A stretch of 64,000 nt of DNA, taken from the NCBI GenBank assembly GCA_013396655.1, contig WBMV01003161.1:674274-738273 (forward strand), in the 5' to 3' direction. The notes below the pieces were generated by a model. It had not been told where the DNA came from. It worked only from the letters and a program-made list of their open reading frames with translations, and did not search any database. Positions 41,404 through 51,892 of the stretch are shown here, one piece after another. This DNA comes from Campylorhamphus procurvoides. Taxonomy: Eukaryota > Chordata > Aves > Passeriformes > Dendrocolaptidae. Numbering within the stretch: the stretch's first letter is position 1; the number at the start of each line of letters is the position of its first letter. The position numbers and the translations under genes are program-made.

Positions 41404-43177
41404 ATCTTGTTCTAATTATTAAGGAGCAAAGCTCTGATGAACAACACTGATTGCATATTCTAAAAAAAAAAAGTACCACCCTCCAGCTGCTCTGCTGGTG
41501 AATCCCCTTCTTGCTGCTTGTTGAGATTTACTTTCAGCCCTTTGCATCTGAAACTAATTACTGCAACACCATCCTCAACATTAATTCCCTTCTCCTCTCT
41601 GGAATCGGAAGCAATATGGTACACTCAGGAGATAATTTTTCATCTCTCTTCCTAAAGGGAAGATCTCAGCTGTTCAATGGAGATAATGGTAAATGAGTCA
41701 ACAATTTCAGAAGGTGAAGCTTTCCGGTGTCCCTTTATCAGAAACCATTGTCCGAAATTTCAGCCAGTGATTTAGGAAATGAATGTCACCAAGACCTCAC
41801 AAAATCTGTCAGCTCTCTGTGTGATCTTAAAGACAAATAGCAGCAATATCTTGTCAACCAGCTCTCTAAAACTTACCTCACTGTGTATTCTCATTGCACC
41901 TGTTACACTATTAGTTTTTCTCTGAAAAAAAACCTTTTGCCCAAGTTCCTTCAGCAATACTTGTTTGAAATTCGGCATTTTTCTTCCTTTTTAATTAAGT
42001 CCCTTTGTTTTCAGTGAGAAGCAGCACTTATTAAGTGATCAGTTATCAGGCAATTGCATTTATGGTATGCCAATGTTAAATAGAAATACCCTGCTGTCAG
42101 GCCCAATACACCTGCAAGATGCCCTGCCACAGTTGGTTTCAAAAAGCACAGCCAGCCCTTGCCCTGCAGAACTCCCTCCTGCCTCCCATCACCTCACCAG
42201 CCCTAGTGCTGTGTCTGTCTCCCCTCTGCATTTTGGGGCACCTGCCCCTCTGATGCCCCTCAGTATCTCCCTCAGCTCACAGTTCAGGGAGCAGCAAATG
42301 TGCTGCTGCCCACCTGCTCCCTTGGGCTGGAGATCTGAAGAGCGGCTTTGTGAGAGGCACAGCCTTTAGTCCGAGAGATATTGCTATAGCAAATACGTAC
42401 TCATACATTTTCTGCTATTCAACAGGATGCTAAAGATAAAAGAAAATGAAAAATCAGTAATCCGTTTAATTCAGCAAGCAGATGTAACTTGTGCCCTTCC
42501 ACATAGACTTCCCTATGCTAAATATTAATCATAACAATTAGACTTTCTAGTAGATGACATTGTGCTTTCTCAAATTGCTGCAGAGCACTAAGACTTGCTC
42601 CTCGAGTTCTCTGGTGCCTGAACTATTGCATTGCTATGCATAACATTAGCAGAATTAAACAATTCAAAGTTATCCTGTTATGACCGAAGTGACACAACTG
42701 AAGCAGTGTTCAGTTTCCATGTGCGTTCTCTGAATACAATCCGAGCCTTTCTAATAATATGTTCACAGCACTCACATCCTGACATTGCACTATAAAGTTA
42801 GAAAAACAGCAACAAGATAAAAACAAACCCAGCTGAGCATCAGATCTCCCCAATCATTTGGGTGAAGATGAGAATAAAAAGCTGCACATTTCAATTACAC
42901 TCTAGTCCAAGTACTCCAAGATCTCCCTAGTCTGTATTTTTTAATCTTTCAGGTTAAAGTGAAGAACTGTTTGGCCCCTGGTTTTTTCCATCATATTGAC
43001 TGAGAGCTTACATTTGGCACTTGCCATCTGTGCCTCACTGATATTTGAAATAATACAGCCAAGTTTCCAATGGATAAAACTGAAAAGGAATAATTGAATG
43101 AAAGCAACTTTCATGCAAGTCCTGAAAGGGCCATTTCTATTGAAGCTTGAGTCATACACATATTTTCTGTCCAGGCT

Positions 43178-43406
43178 GATTTAGATTGGGTATTAGGAAA
43201 AACTTTTTCACTGAAAGGGTTGTCAAATCCTGGAACAGGCTGCCCAGGGAAGTGGTTGAGTCACCATCCCTGGAATTATTTAAAAGACAAGTGGAGGTGG
43301 CACTCAAGGATACGGTTTAGTGTTGGGCTTGGCAGTGCTGGATTAAGAGTTGGATTTGATGATCTTAGAAGTTTTTTCCAACCTAAGTCATTCTTTGATC
43401 CTGTAT
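43178..43406 (+). mobile_element. CR1 LINE 3' fragment (sense on plus strand)
   Basis: The sequence starts 'tttagattgggtattagg' and contains 'aacaggctgcccagggaagt', 'gagtcaccatccctgga', 'gtttagtgttgggcttgg', 'ttggatttgatgatctta' and 'ttttttccaacctaa', then a decayed 'cattctttgatcctg'. The latter matches the position of the ATTCTATG-type octamers that end CR1 elements. This is the sense 3' end of a CR1 subfamily different from the copy at 22984, to judge by the 'gtggcactcaagga...ttgggcttggcagtgctgg' arm. It is antisense to FHIT. Only the short 3' tail is present; no reverse transcriptase domain remains. Confidence 0.92.
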
Positions 43407-44839
43407 CACTGCTTCCATGTACAATCCCTTGCATGGACAAGCCGCTCAGAGAGATGGTAAGCTGTATTTCTCCAAAAGGCAACATCCTACTCTTTTTCTT
43501 GCCCCTTCCCTGTGTTCGTGGGCTGTGCAGATGAATCACAGGCTCTTTGAGATGACTCTGTTACATGGGGAGCTGTGATTCCCCCCAGTGTAGCCCACTT
43601 GTGCTTTGAGCACAGTTCTCATGCCCACGCTTTGGAACAGGAGAGCAGCCGAGCTGACAGCCGAGCTGAGAGGAAGCTTTGACTGTGAGGATTAGAAGAA
43701 ATTTGCAATGTCGTGTTTGTAGTATTTTGTACCCTGTTGTTCCCAGAGATAATGCCTTCACTTTTGCTTGCAAGATCTTTGTGTTCCTCACTACAATCGA
43801 GCAGAAGAAATCTGACTGTAAACCTTTTTATTCTATATTATCATTTCATGTTGGTTTGGTGTGTTAATCAAAGTGTCAGTAATGGCTGCAAAGCGAACTC
43901 TTTCAATCCTCAAATGAAGAGAAATCTGAGCTTTCTAACACTGGCAAAATTTCTAGTGGATAAGCTTTTTCACAAAGTAATTATTTCATTTTCCAGAAAG
44001 ATTACTGATTACATCACACTAGGAAAAACTAAGAAAGGGGCCCTTTATCTTCCCCATGTTTCTGCAATTCTTGTACAAACTTATACTTGTTACCATGAAA
44101 AATGACAAATTTGCCATCTGATCAAAATGTTAACAAGGTAAGTGTCAGTGAGATGGATCACTGACTGTCACTGCAAGCCAGAACATGAGGATACATTGAT
44201 ATTTCTCAATATATTCACTGCTTCCCCAATGTTCGCTAACAACATTTCTACTGCGAGTGTAATAAATCACAGAGAAATAACAAGCTGCATAGGATCTCTA
44301 GGATATGATAGATTTGTCGTAATAGCAGTATCTGCAAGGTAGAAAACAATTGGTAATGATCTATAGAAAGACCTAATCAACTGTCATTTGCTATAATGTG
44401 GCAGACGAAGCAAAGATATGAAATCCATAACACTTCTTTAGCCACTGCCCTCCCCATACACAGACACACATGTCAAGTGGGGAATAGTAAAAAGAATTAA
44501 TGAGCTTTGGGGTCGCAGAAGTAGAAAAGAAAGTTAATAGCATGCCCTGGATGCAATCATTAAATTATACACTGCTGAACAAGGTAAGGGATAATCACAG
44601 AAGCTGCACAGTCCTGTGACAGCACTAAAGGCTTTTACCAAGCCTGCTCCTCCTCCTTTGCTTTCTTTCTTTTACATCTATTTCATTATTTTATAAAGTA
44701 CTTCATGTCAAATCAAAACCAAATGCAAGTGGGGCTGGATAACCAAAGGAAAAGCCTGTTCTAAGTTCACAAGAGCTCTCAGATGACTGAAAGCAATACG
44801 TGCCAAAGCTCTCCAGGTATTTTGTACAGATCAGGAGAA

Positions 44840-44879
44840 CAAAAAAAAATAAAAAGTTTTTTAAAAAAGTTAAAAAAAT
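44840..44879 (+). repeat. A-rich tract with inverted T run
   Basis: A9, A5, T6, A6 and A7 runs in close order. The A5-GTTTTTT arrangement is weakly self-complementary. No other signal. Confidence 0.75.
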
Positions 44880-45354
44880 GGCTGTTTTGCATTGGACTGT
44901 GCCAGATCCCAAACTGGCTGCTCAAGCTTTAGCGTTCCTTTGCCTGCTCCCCTGTGGGAAGGAAACACCCACCTTAGGGCAGACACACACAGGATGTGCA
45001 GCTTTAGTTCACTGAAACACAGAAGTTTAACAGAACTACTTTCTCAGGTGCTCAAGTGCTGCTTAGGGTTAAAGCTTAAAGTCCTGCATTTTATACCCTG
45101 AAACACCTTCTCGCCATCCCACCCTCCGTTGCCACCTGGCTACAGCAACTTCTAGGTCAAGAACTCCCACTCACCTATAAGCCCATAATCTTCCAAGGTT
45201 ACACAGGCTGTTCTGCAGAGGTTTTTCTTGCCAGCCACACCAGGGAAGGCTCTCTGGAGAACAAGGCAGTGTAGTGCATGTGAGGGGAATCCTGGGTTTA
45301 AAATTTCCAAAGGAAAAATCAACCCACTTTTATAAGATGCAAATCAATATTTTC

Positions 45355-45437
45355 CTTTTTTTGTTTGGTTTTTTTTTGGGGGGGGCGAGGGGGATTTTGG
45401 TGGGGGTCTTTTGTTTTTGTTGTTTGGGGTTTTTTTC
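45355..45437 (+). repeat. G/T-rich low-complexity tract
   Basis: A T-rich stretch runs into a G8 run (45378-45385), then G5 after CGA, a further G5 (45402-45406) and G4 (45426-45429), separated by T-rich loops. No transposon or gene similarity is seen. The G runs could support a quadruplex, although one loop is long. Confidence 0.8.
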
Positions 45438-46398
45438 ACAGAAAAGCTGGTGCAAGAATAAAGGCTGCTTTGTGCTACTTTGCTTGCAAATCACATTTTG
45501 CTAAGTGAATGCATTTTTGGGAACACAGGAATTGCCATGCTGCCTCAGCACAGCAGTGCTCTGCTCCAGCATCCTGCCTGGCAGCTGCTGCAGGGGAATG
45601 TGCAGGAAACCTCCTAGTGGGCAATTATGGGAAAACCTGTTCAGATCCAAAATTTTCTTCCAGCCCCTCTATCAGTCAGTAAAACTTGGCACATCTTGAA
45701 ACGTGGAGGTTTGTCTCTTCTCAAACATTTTTTTCAAGTACTTCCCAGTGTTTGGAACTTAATATTTTTCCATATCAGAGAACTCGCTAAGAGCCATATT
45801 TCAAAAGTCCTTATTTTCCAGCCTGGCATTAAGCAAAGCTGGACAGATTTTGGAAAGGGCTCAGCTCCTTGGTGAAAGGGAACTGCTGAGTTCTTTTGCA
45901 AATCTGTCCTTAAAGGGTCACAACAGGAGCTGCTCTGTGTAGAGCAGCTTGGAAAATCTGTCCTCAGTGGGAGTTGCTAAGCCTTCAGAAAGCTGGTGCT
46001 CAACACTTTTTATAATCTGGCCCCAAGTTAAGCAAAGGGGCCAATTTATGTGATTTAGAGGCAGAAATTCCCTACTGACAGCAGTGGAGAGTTCCACTTG
46101 GCAATGAATGGCCCAATAGGATTCTGGAATAATGGAGCCACGAAAAGTGGATAATGCGACAAATAAACATCAAAGGGTAAGATTTTCCTTTTCAATCATG
46201 TCTTCCTGTGCTCTACATAAAAGGACTGAAATATCTGACATGAAAGAAGGAGAGGAATGGTTAACTATACAGACCTGCATTTCCTTCTGAAATTAAAACA
46301 CAGACCATTTCTTAGGAACATTCATGTGACTTATAATTGGCAATTTACATGATGGATAAGACACTAGTAGTACTTGGATTAGTCTCCTCTTCCCATTA

Positions 46399-46515
46399 CA
46401 GAATCATGGAACGGTTTGAGTTGGAAGGTACCTTGAAGATCATCTAGTTTCAGCCCTCTTGCCATGGCAAGCCTCATCCAACGTGGCCCTGAACAAGTCC
46501 AGGGTGAGGACATGC
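46399..46515 (-). mobile_element. CR1 LINE 3' tail with internal deletion
   Basis: 'agaatcatggaacggtttga' followed by 'ttggaaggtaccttgaagat' and 'catctag' is the reverse complement of the CR1 3' terminus, including one decayed octamer. After 'cttgccatggcaag' the sequence jumps to 'cctcatccaacgtggccctg', skipping the segment that normally carries 'acaccttccactaga'. An internal deletion of roughly 35-40 bases is therefore inferred. It is in the same orientation as FHIT. The right end at about 46515 is where similarity fades. Confidence 0.88.
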
Positions 46516-49500
46516 ACCAAAGAGAGATGAGCCTTACATTTCTCCAGTTCTTTTCCACTCTGGGAGTGAAGTTTGGCCAGTTAGGCTCTTTTGCTTAGGA
46601 ACAAATGAGTTTCCTCTCTCTTCCTTAGATATTTTCAACATTCAGCCACTTCCATCCACAATTCTGATTTAAAGTGAGGTTCACACACAACTATTTTATG
46701 ATTGTTTGTGGCATTTTTGACAGAGAATTTCAGGGGAACTTATTGGTACAAAAATGAACTTAGCCACCACAGAACCTGAACCTCAGGCAATTTCCCCACA
46801 TTCTCATGGCAGTTTTGGATATCCTTATTACCATGATTAAGACTTCTGTCTTTCACCTCTGTGGGAATTAATGGTTTCCTCCACATTCAGAGAGTAAGAC
46901 TTGAGCACAGAGCTAAGAAGGATGGGATGTTGTGGGCTGGAGGCAAGTACCTCATGTTTCTTTCATGGCTTCAAGTCTCTTCCAAAGCCTGGATGGAATA
47001 CTGTTAATTACAGCTTCCTGTATCACACCTTCAGACTGGGGCACACAGGGTTTTTGGGGCCACAGGAATAGCCTGTTAGAAGCCTAAGACACTGTGTTAG
47101 GGGGACAGCAGGAAGATATCAGGGTAGCATGCTGGGGAGAAAAGTTGGGCACTGGACTAATTATCAGAACAAGATTATTTAGGGTGTTAATGTCAGCTTT
47201 CTTTTGAGAAGTTATTAGACTTAGTGAAACCACAGGGTAAGGCAGAAGAGACCAAAACATGGAAGATACTGCACCTTCCTTACCCCAAAGAGTGAGAGCA
47301 AGGCAGAGGAGGAACATTTTCATTCCACCAGAGGAAATCTGGTTATCAAGATGTAATCTTTTAATAAATGCTGGTTCATGTAATTAAAAGAAAACAACAA
47401 CAAAGCCACAAAAATGGTTATAGACCAGCAGGAAACAAGAAACTCTCCATGGAGAGTGGCAATTCAGAGAACACCCACCATGGAGCCCACCTTCCCTATT
47501 CCCACTCTAGAAACAGACCTATTTTATATATGGTGATTAAGGCACTAAAGAAAAAAGTATTAACATGATTCACATGTAGAAAACAAGGTTATTAGGAGTA
47601 GGGATCATTTCAGCATATTGTTCTTCCTAATAAGCATAGCAATGAGTAATTGAGTTTAAGGCAATCTCCAAGGTGGCGCTTTGTAGGGAAAATGGAACTT
47701 GGCATGATGTCTACTTTTCCTTTAATTACATTGCCCTAATGAGCAACTTTCTTTACTCTCAGCAAATTTATTTCTTGAGAAGAAGCAACAGTAATAAACA
47801 TGTAAAAAGGATCACCAGGTAGTACCAGAGAAGAAACATCAGCAGCTTAAAATGACAAGAGATTGCTAAAAGTGGTGGAAAAACACCAGATTGTTCTCAG
47901 CTTCATTATGTTTACTGCACTTAAAAGTGGAGTAAAGGATGTCAATGGAGCACATTATCTAACCTGGGAACTGTCCTTGTTCTACTGTTATTTCCCTTCT
48001 GCACATGTTCCAGAGAGCGACCCAGAAACACGAAGTGCTGATACATCAACCCAAACCACCTCTGCTCACGAGCAGCTGAGGGCAATTCTGCCTCATGCAG
48101 ATGCCTTGTGCAAGATGAGGGGAGAAAATCACATGCCAATAACATCCTACTGACTGGCAGTATCCCGCACCACAACCTAATACAGAAGGATAAAGTGCTG
48201 CCTTTTCCAAAGTCTTTAAGGCATTTAGACATCTAATTCTTGTTGAAAGTCAATGGCTGTTTTGCTTACCTTTTTTCAGAAAGCCACCTGAGAATCCACT
48301 TACAGTAAAGGACTCCATGAATGTGCCTTCCTGGAGTAAAAAAGCTGAGACACTCCATATGTATATTGATTCTAATAGTTTTTTCCCTAAGCATTTGCAA
48401 GGAGACACCACACCAGTGTGGGTAGACTCCCCCTTATCTACAGCTGAGTGAATATGTCACCTCTCGTTAAAATACCTGAGGTGTCCACCTTCAGAAAGCA
48501 GCAATTGCTACAGCTCACAGGCTTTAGCTAAGTCAGTGCACTACCAGGTTACAGTCTGACTTTGTAAATGCCAGCAGTGTTATTCTCCAGAAAACAAAAC
48601 CAGAAAATGAAAATGTGAAGCAAAGTTCTTTAGACTCATTCAAGTTTTCAATGTCGCTCAAAGCTGGGGAGCATATCCCAGCATATCTGCTGGCTGCCTT
48701 AGGGCCACAGTATCCTACAGGAAACTATGAACTTCATGTGTTGGATTACTCCATGTAGTGATCCATCATGGATGATCAATCCACCTCCCTCCTTTGCTTG
48801 TTCACGGATTCATGGATGTATCTGCATTGAACAGTCTTGCCCTGACTCACTCTGGAGCCTCACAATGTCCCTTCACCTCTCTGCATCACACCTACAAGTA
48901 CTATTACTTAACGCACTCACAGTGCCAGTAGGAAACTTGATTAACATAGGTAAAAAAAAAAATAAAATTACTCTGAGATCTTCAAAGCAGGCACTTGAGA
49001 TGTAGAAGTGTGAAATTATCTTCAAATAGAACATCTGAAAGTGCCAGTGGCAGCGGACACCTAAGCCCGTAAGTGTTTATGCAGCTTTATGTATTGTTAT
49101 TTCTTCAGTAAGCTTGCCACAGAAATGGCAGGGGTATGGGAAGAAAGTATGTTAGCACTTACAGTCTACTCATAAATGCATTAAGTGCAACTATTTTACC
49201 AAGAAAAAAGCGAGGAGGAGAGCAGAGGCCCTTCTCCTGGGGAGCGAAGCTCAATTACTGCTCCCAATCATCCCTCAGCTGAAGAAAACCCTGCACAGTG
49301 CCCGTGCTGAACGTGACCTGGCAATTGTGTGCATTTGCCCCTTCAAAGACACTCATGTAATGAATGAGAATAGCCTTTTTCCTTACGAAAAGAAAGAAAA
49401 AAAGCGATCATTCAGGAAAGAGAATAATTCTAAGAAAAGCCCTTCCATTAAAACTCTATTTATTGCAATACCTTCCCACTTCCCCAGAGATTACAATCTC

Positions 49501-51429
49501 CAGAAGCACATTGCTGGTACACAGAGGTAATTTATGTAGACAAAAGGGAGATGGAAATGTTTAGGTGGATTTGCTTATATGTGTGCCTTAAACTCATGAT
49601 CAACTTTTGCAATTAAATGCAGGAAGGGATTCTTTGGCAGCCCCAGACAGAATGCTGCAACTATCCAGGCAAAGTGGGACAAAGGCTGCCGTACTTCCCT
49701 GCTTTCCCTGGTTATTGGAATACCTGCACTCGGGGAGCTATAATTAGGTTGTAACTCAGCCAAAGGGGATTTTGAAGCTTTCTTTCCCTCGAAGCAGTAA
49801 ATGCCTCTGCTCAGTGTGGGCACCAGTTGTCACTTTTTCCACTTTGCAGAATGCAAAAACTGAAACTTGGGAAAATGCTGCCCTGCGCTCCTCGGAGCTC
49901 TTTCGGTGGCTCCCTGCAGCACGGGGGCCACAGGCACCAAAGGAAGTTGTGAGCAGACTTGGCCAAGTGCAGCTGCTAGTTGTCAGAAAGATAAAAGTTT
50001 CCTACACATGGAAAATAGCAGCAGGAGCTGGTTTTGAAAACAGATCATACATTTCTGGTAATTAATTGAATTTTGGAGATGTTTCATTTTGCCCCCCAAG
50101 GAAACAGTTAGCTCCTCTCTTCTTTGGAGCATCTTGTGCATTTTAAAACACACACTTAATTCCACAGAGAACTCAGCGATATGGGCATGTTAAAACTCTG
50201 AGAAGAAACATCACCCAGTGTGGATATAAAGTTCTTTACTGCCCCCACCCTGACAACACCCTGTGCTCCAAAGCTGGGCAGTGTGGTCACCGTGGGCTGC
50301 TCATGGCCCTGCTCAGCCCACCTGCCCTACAGCACCACACAGACACTGTGCGGGCTTGCAAACACTATCTAATAAATTTGAGGGCTGGAGAACAGTAGGA
50401 GTGAGGGGAGCAGATTCTCACATCATCAGGAGGGAAATAGGCTTTTAAAAAGCCAGTTGTGTCTGTGCACAACAATGAAGCTTTATGTCTATATAAACTG
50501 ACAAGTCAAATTGTCCTCCTGGGCCCAATTCTCAACATCAGCGCCATTTGATGGCGATAGCTGCCTCCTGCCTCTGCAGCGAATGCCTCTGTCTGCCAGC
50601 AAGGGCAGGCAAGATGATTAAAATAAGCATTAACAGAATGGTTTGGTGATTAGCTTCTCCCTCTCTCTTTTTTCTCCTCACTTTCTCTTTTTTTTTACAT
50701 ATAGTTTCAGGTCTGCCAAAGATTGCTAAAGCCATTTCTTCATTAGCAATGTACTTAACAAGTGTAAATTTAAAGTATTCGTTTTCTTAAGGCCAAGGAT
50801 TAAAGCAATTAAGGAAAACTGCTGCAACCTAGCACCAAAGTCAATCCTTAACATGGAAAAGAAACAATGGTGCTTAGCATATTTAAACAAAACCAAATTG
50901 TGCACAATTATCCTAACACTCTGTTAAACTGAATTCTCACTCTGCTGCAACGTTTTGTTAAAATATCGTTTCTGAAACAATTTTTTCCCCCAGTATGGGA
51001 ACAGATGTGCAGTCCCTTTGCACTGCTTTCCTGGCCAAAACACTGCAACAAAAGCTAATGTCCACTCTCATCCTGTGCTCATTTTACCATCAGCCTTCAC
51101 CTGACATCATATGGGCTTCATCCCTTGCCAGGTGTGCCCACGGAGACCGGAGCCCCTGCCATCCCAGCACTGGCCTGGGCACCTGCATCACTGGGGGCCA
51201 GAAGAGAAGAAAAATTTGAGCAAATGCCTCTGAAAAGGGGGAAAGGGAAGGGAAAGGGAGGCGTACTCCCACAGTATTAAGTCTAAAATAATTTTGTACC
51301 TTCACTCTTTATGCATATTAAGCCCTTCTTAACACATGGCACTGATGGTATAGAATGGGGCCTGATGTCCCTTTGACAATGGAAATGTTTAGGTACTGTT
51401 TCAGGTGCACGAAATGAGACCTGCCTGTG
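46516..51429. other. Intronic stretch without gene
   Basis: Unique sequence leading up to the LTR. The only structured element noted is the G-quadruplex motif at 51237-51258. No gene recognised. Confidence 0.68.
51237..51258 (+). repeat. Canonical G-quadruplex motif
   Basis: The plus strand has four G tracts with short A loops: G5-A3-G3-A2-G3-A3-G3. This satisfies the usual G3+N1-7 definition. It lies about 170 bases before the LTR at 51430 and outside it. Confidence 0.8.
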
Positions 51430-51892
51430 TGTGCTGGTTTGAGCTGGGGTAATTTTCTTCACAGCACCTGGTCAGGGTCTGTGTTTGGAATCTATGCTGG
51501 AAACTGTTGATAACTCAGGGATGTTTCCATCACTGCAGGGCTGTGCTTACGCAGAGTCCAAGTTTCTCCAACAGCAGTGGGGCTGGGTCAGGGGGTTGGG
51601 AGGGGACACAGCCAGGACAGCTGAGCCCAACAGACCCAGGGGATATCCCAGACCACATGGGGTTATGCTCAGGTTATAGAACTGAGGGAAGAAGGAGGCA
51701 GAGACAGTTAAAGTGATGGCATTTGTTTTCCCAAGTCACCTTTACCTGTGACAGAGCCTTGCTGTCCTGGCAAGGGCTGAAAATGGAAAGCAGTGAATGA
51801 ATTCCTTGTTTTTCTTTGCTTTTGTGTATGGCTTTTGCTTTACCCATTAAACTATCTGTACCCCAACCCACAAGTTTTCTCATACTTTCAAT
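51430..51892 (+). mobile_element. Solo LTR, avian ERVL-like endogenous retrovirus
   Basis: The block begins TGTGCTGGTTTGAGCTGGGG and continues through 'aattttcttcacagcacctg', 'gttgataactcagggatgtt', 'gggaggggacacagccagga', 'cagctgagcccaacagac', 'gtgatggcatttgttttccc' and 'gtgaatgaattccttgtttt' to 'cccattaaactatctg' and 'ccaacccacaagttttctca'. This order matches an LTR family that is very common in songbird and other neoavian genomes. The likely U3/R/U5 parts are recognisable: a weak TATA-like site near 51670 and an ATTAAA-type polyadenylation signal near 51847. The 3' end of U5 with the closing CA is lost or decayed, so the right border is approximate. No gag, pol or env sequence flanks it, as expected after LTR-LTR recombination. 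It is antisense to FHIT. Confidence 0.87.

Larger units (their letters stand above)
23353..43177. other. Intronic stretch without gene
   Basis: About 20 kb of unique sequence. Contents seen: the G18 run (26439), AT tract (29200), polypurine tract (35577), a G-rich spot near 36129-36143, an A/T tract (38027) and a T tract (41375). The longest open frame in the window (27029-27505, 158 codons on plus) lies here. It shows no recognisable domain, has no promoter or splice context, and is treated as chance. The segment 36700-36870 has ATTA-rich words resembling intronic regulatory DNA but nothing specific. Confidence 0.68.
43407..46398. other. Intronic stretch without gene
   Basis: Sequence between two CR1 copies. 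It holds the A-rich tract at 44840 and the G/T-rich tract at 45355. No exon, RNA gene or further transposon was recognised. Confidence 0.68.

Noticed and set aside
51485..51716. Overlapping plus-strand frames
   Set aside because: They lie inside the LTR and have no retroviral or host protein similarity.
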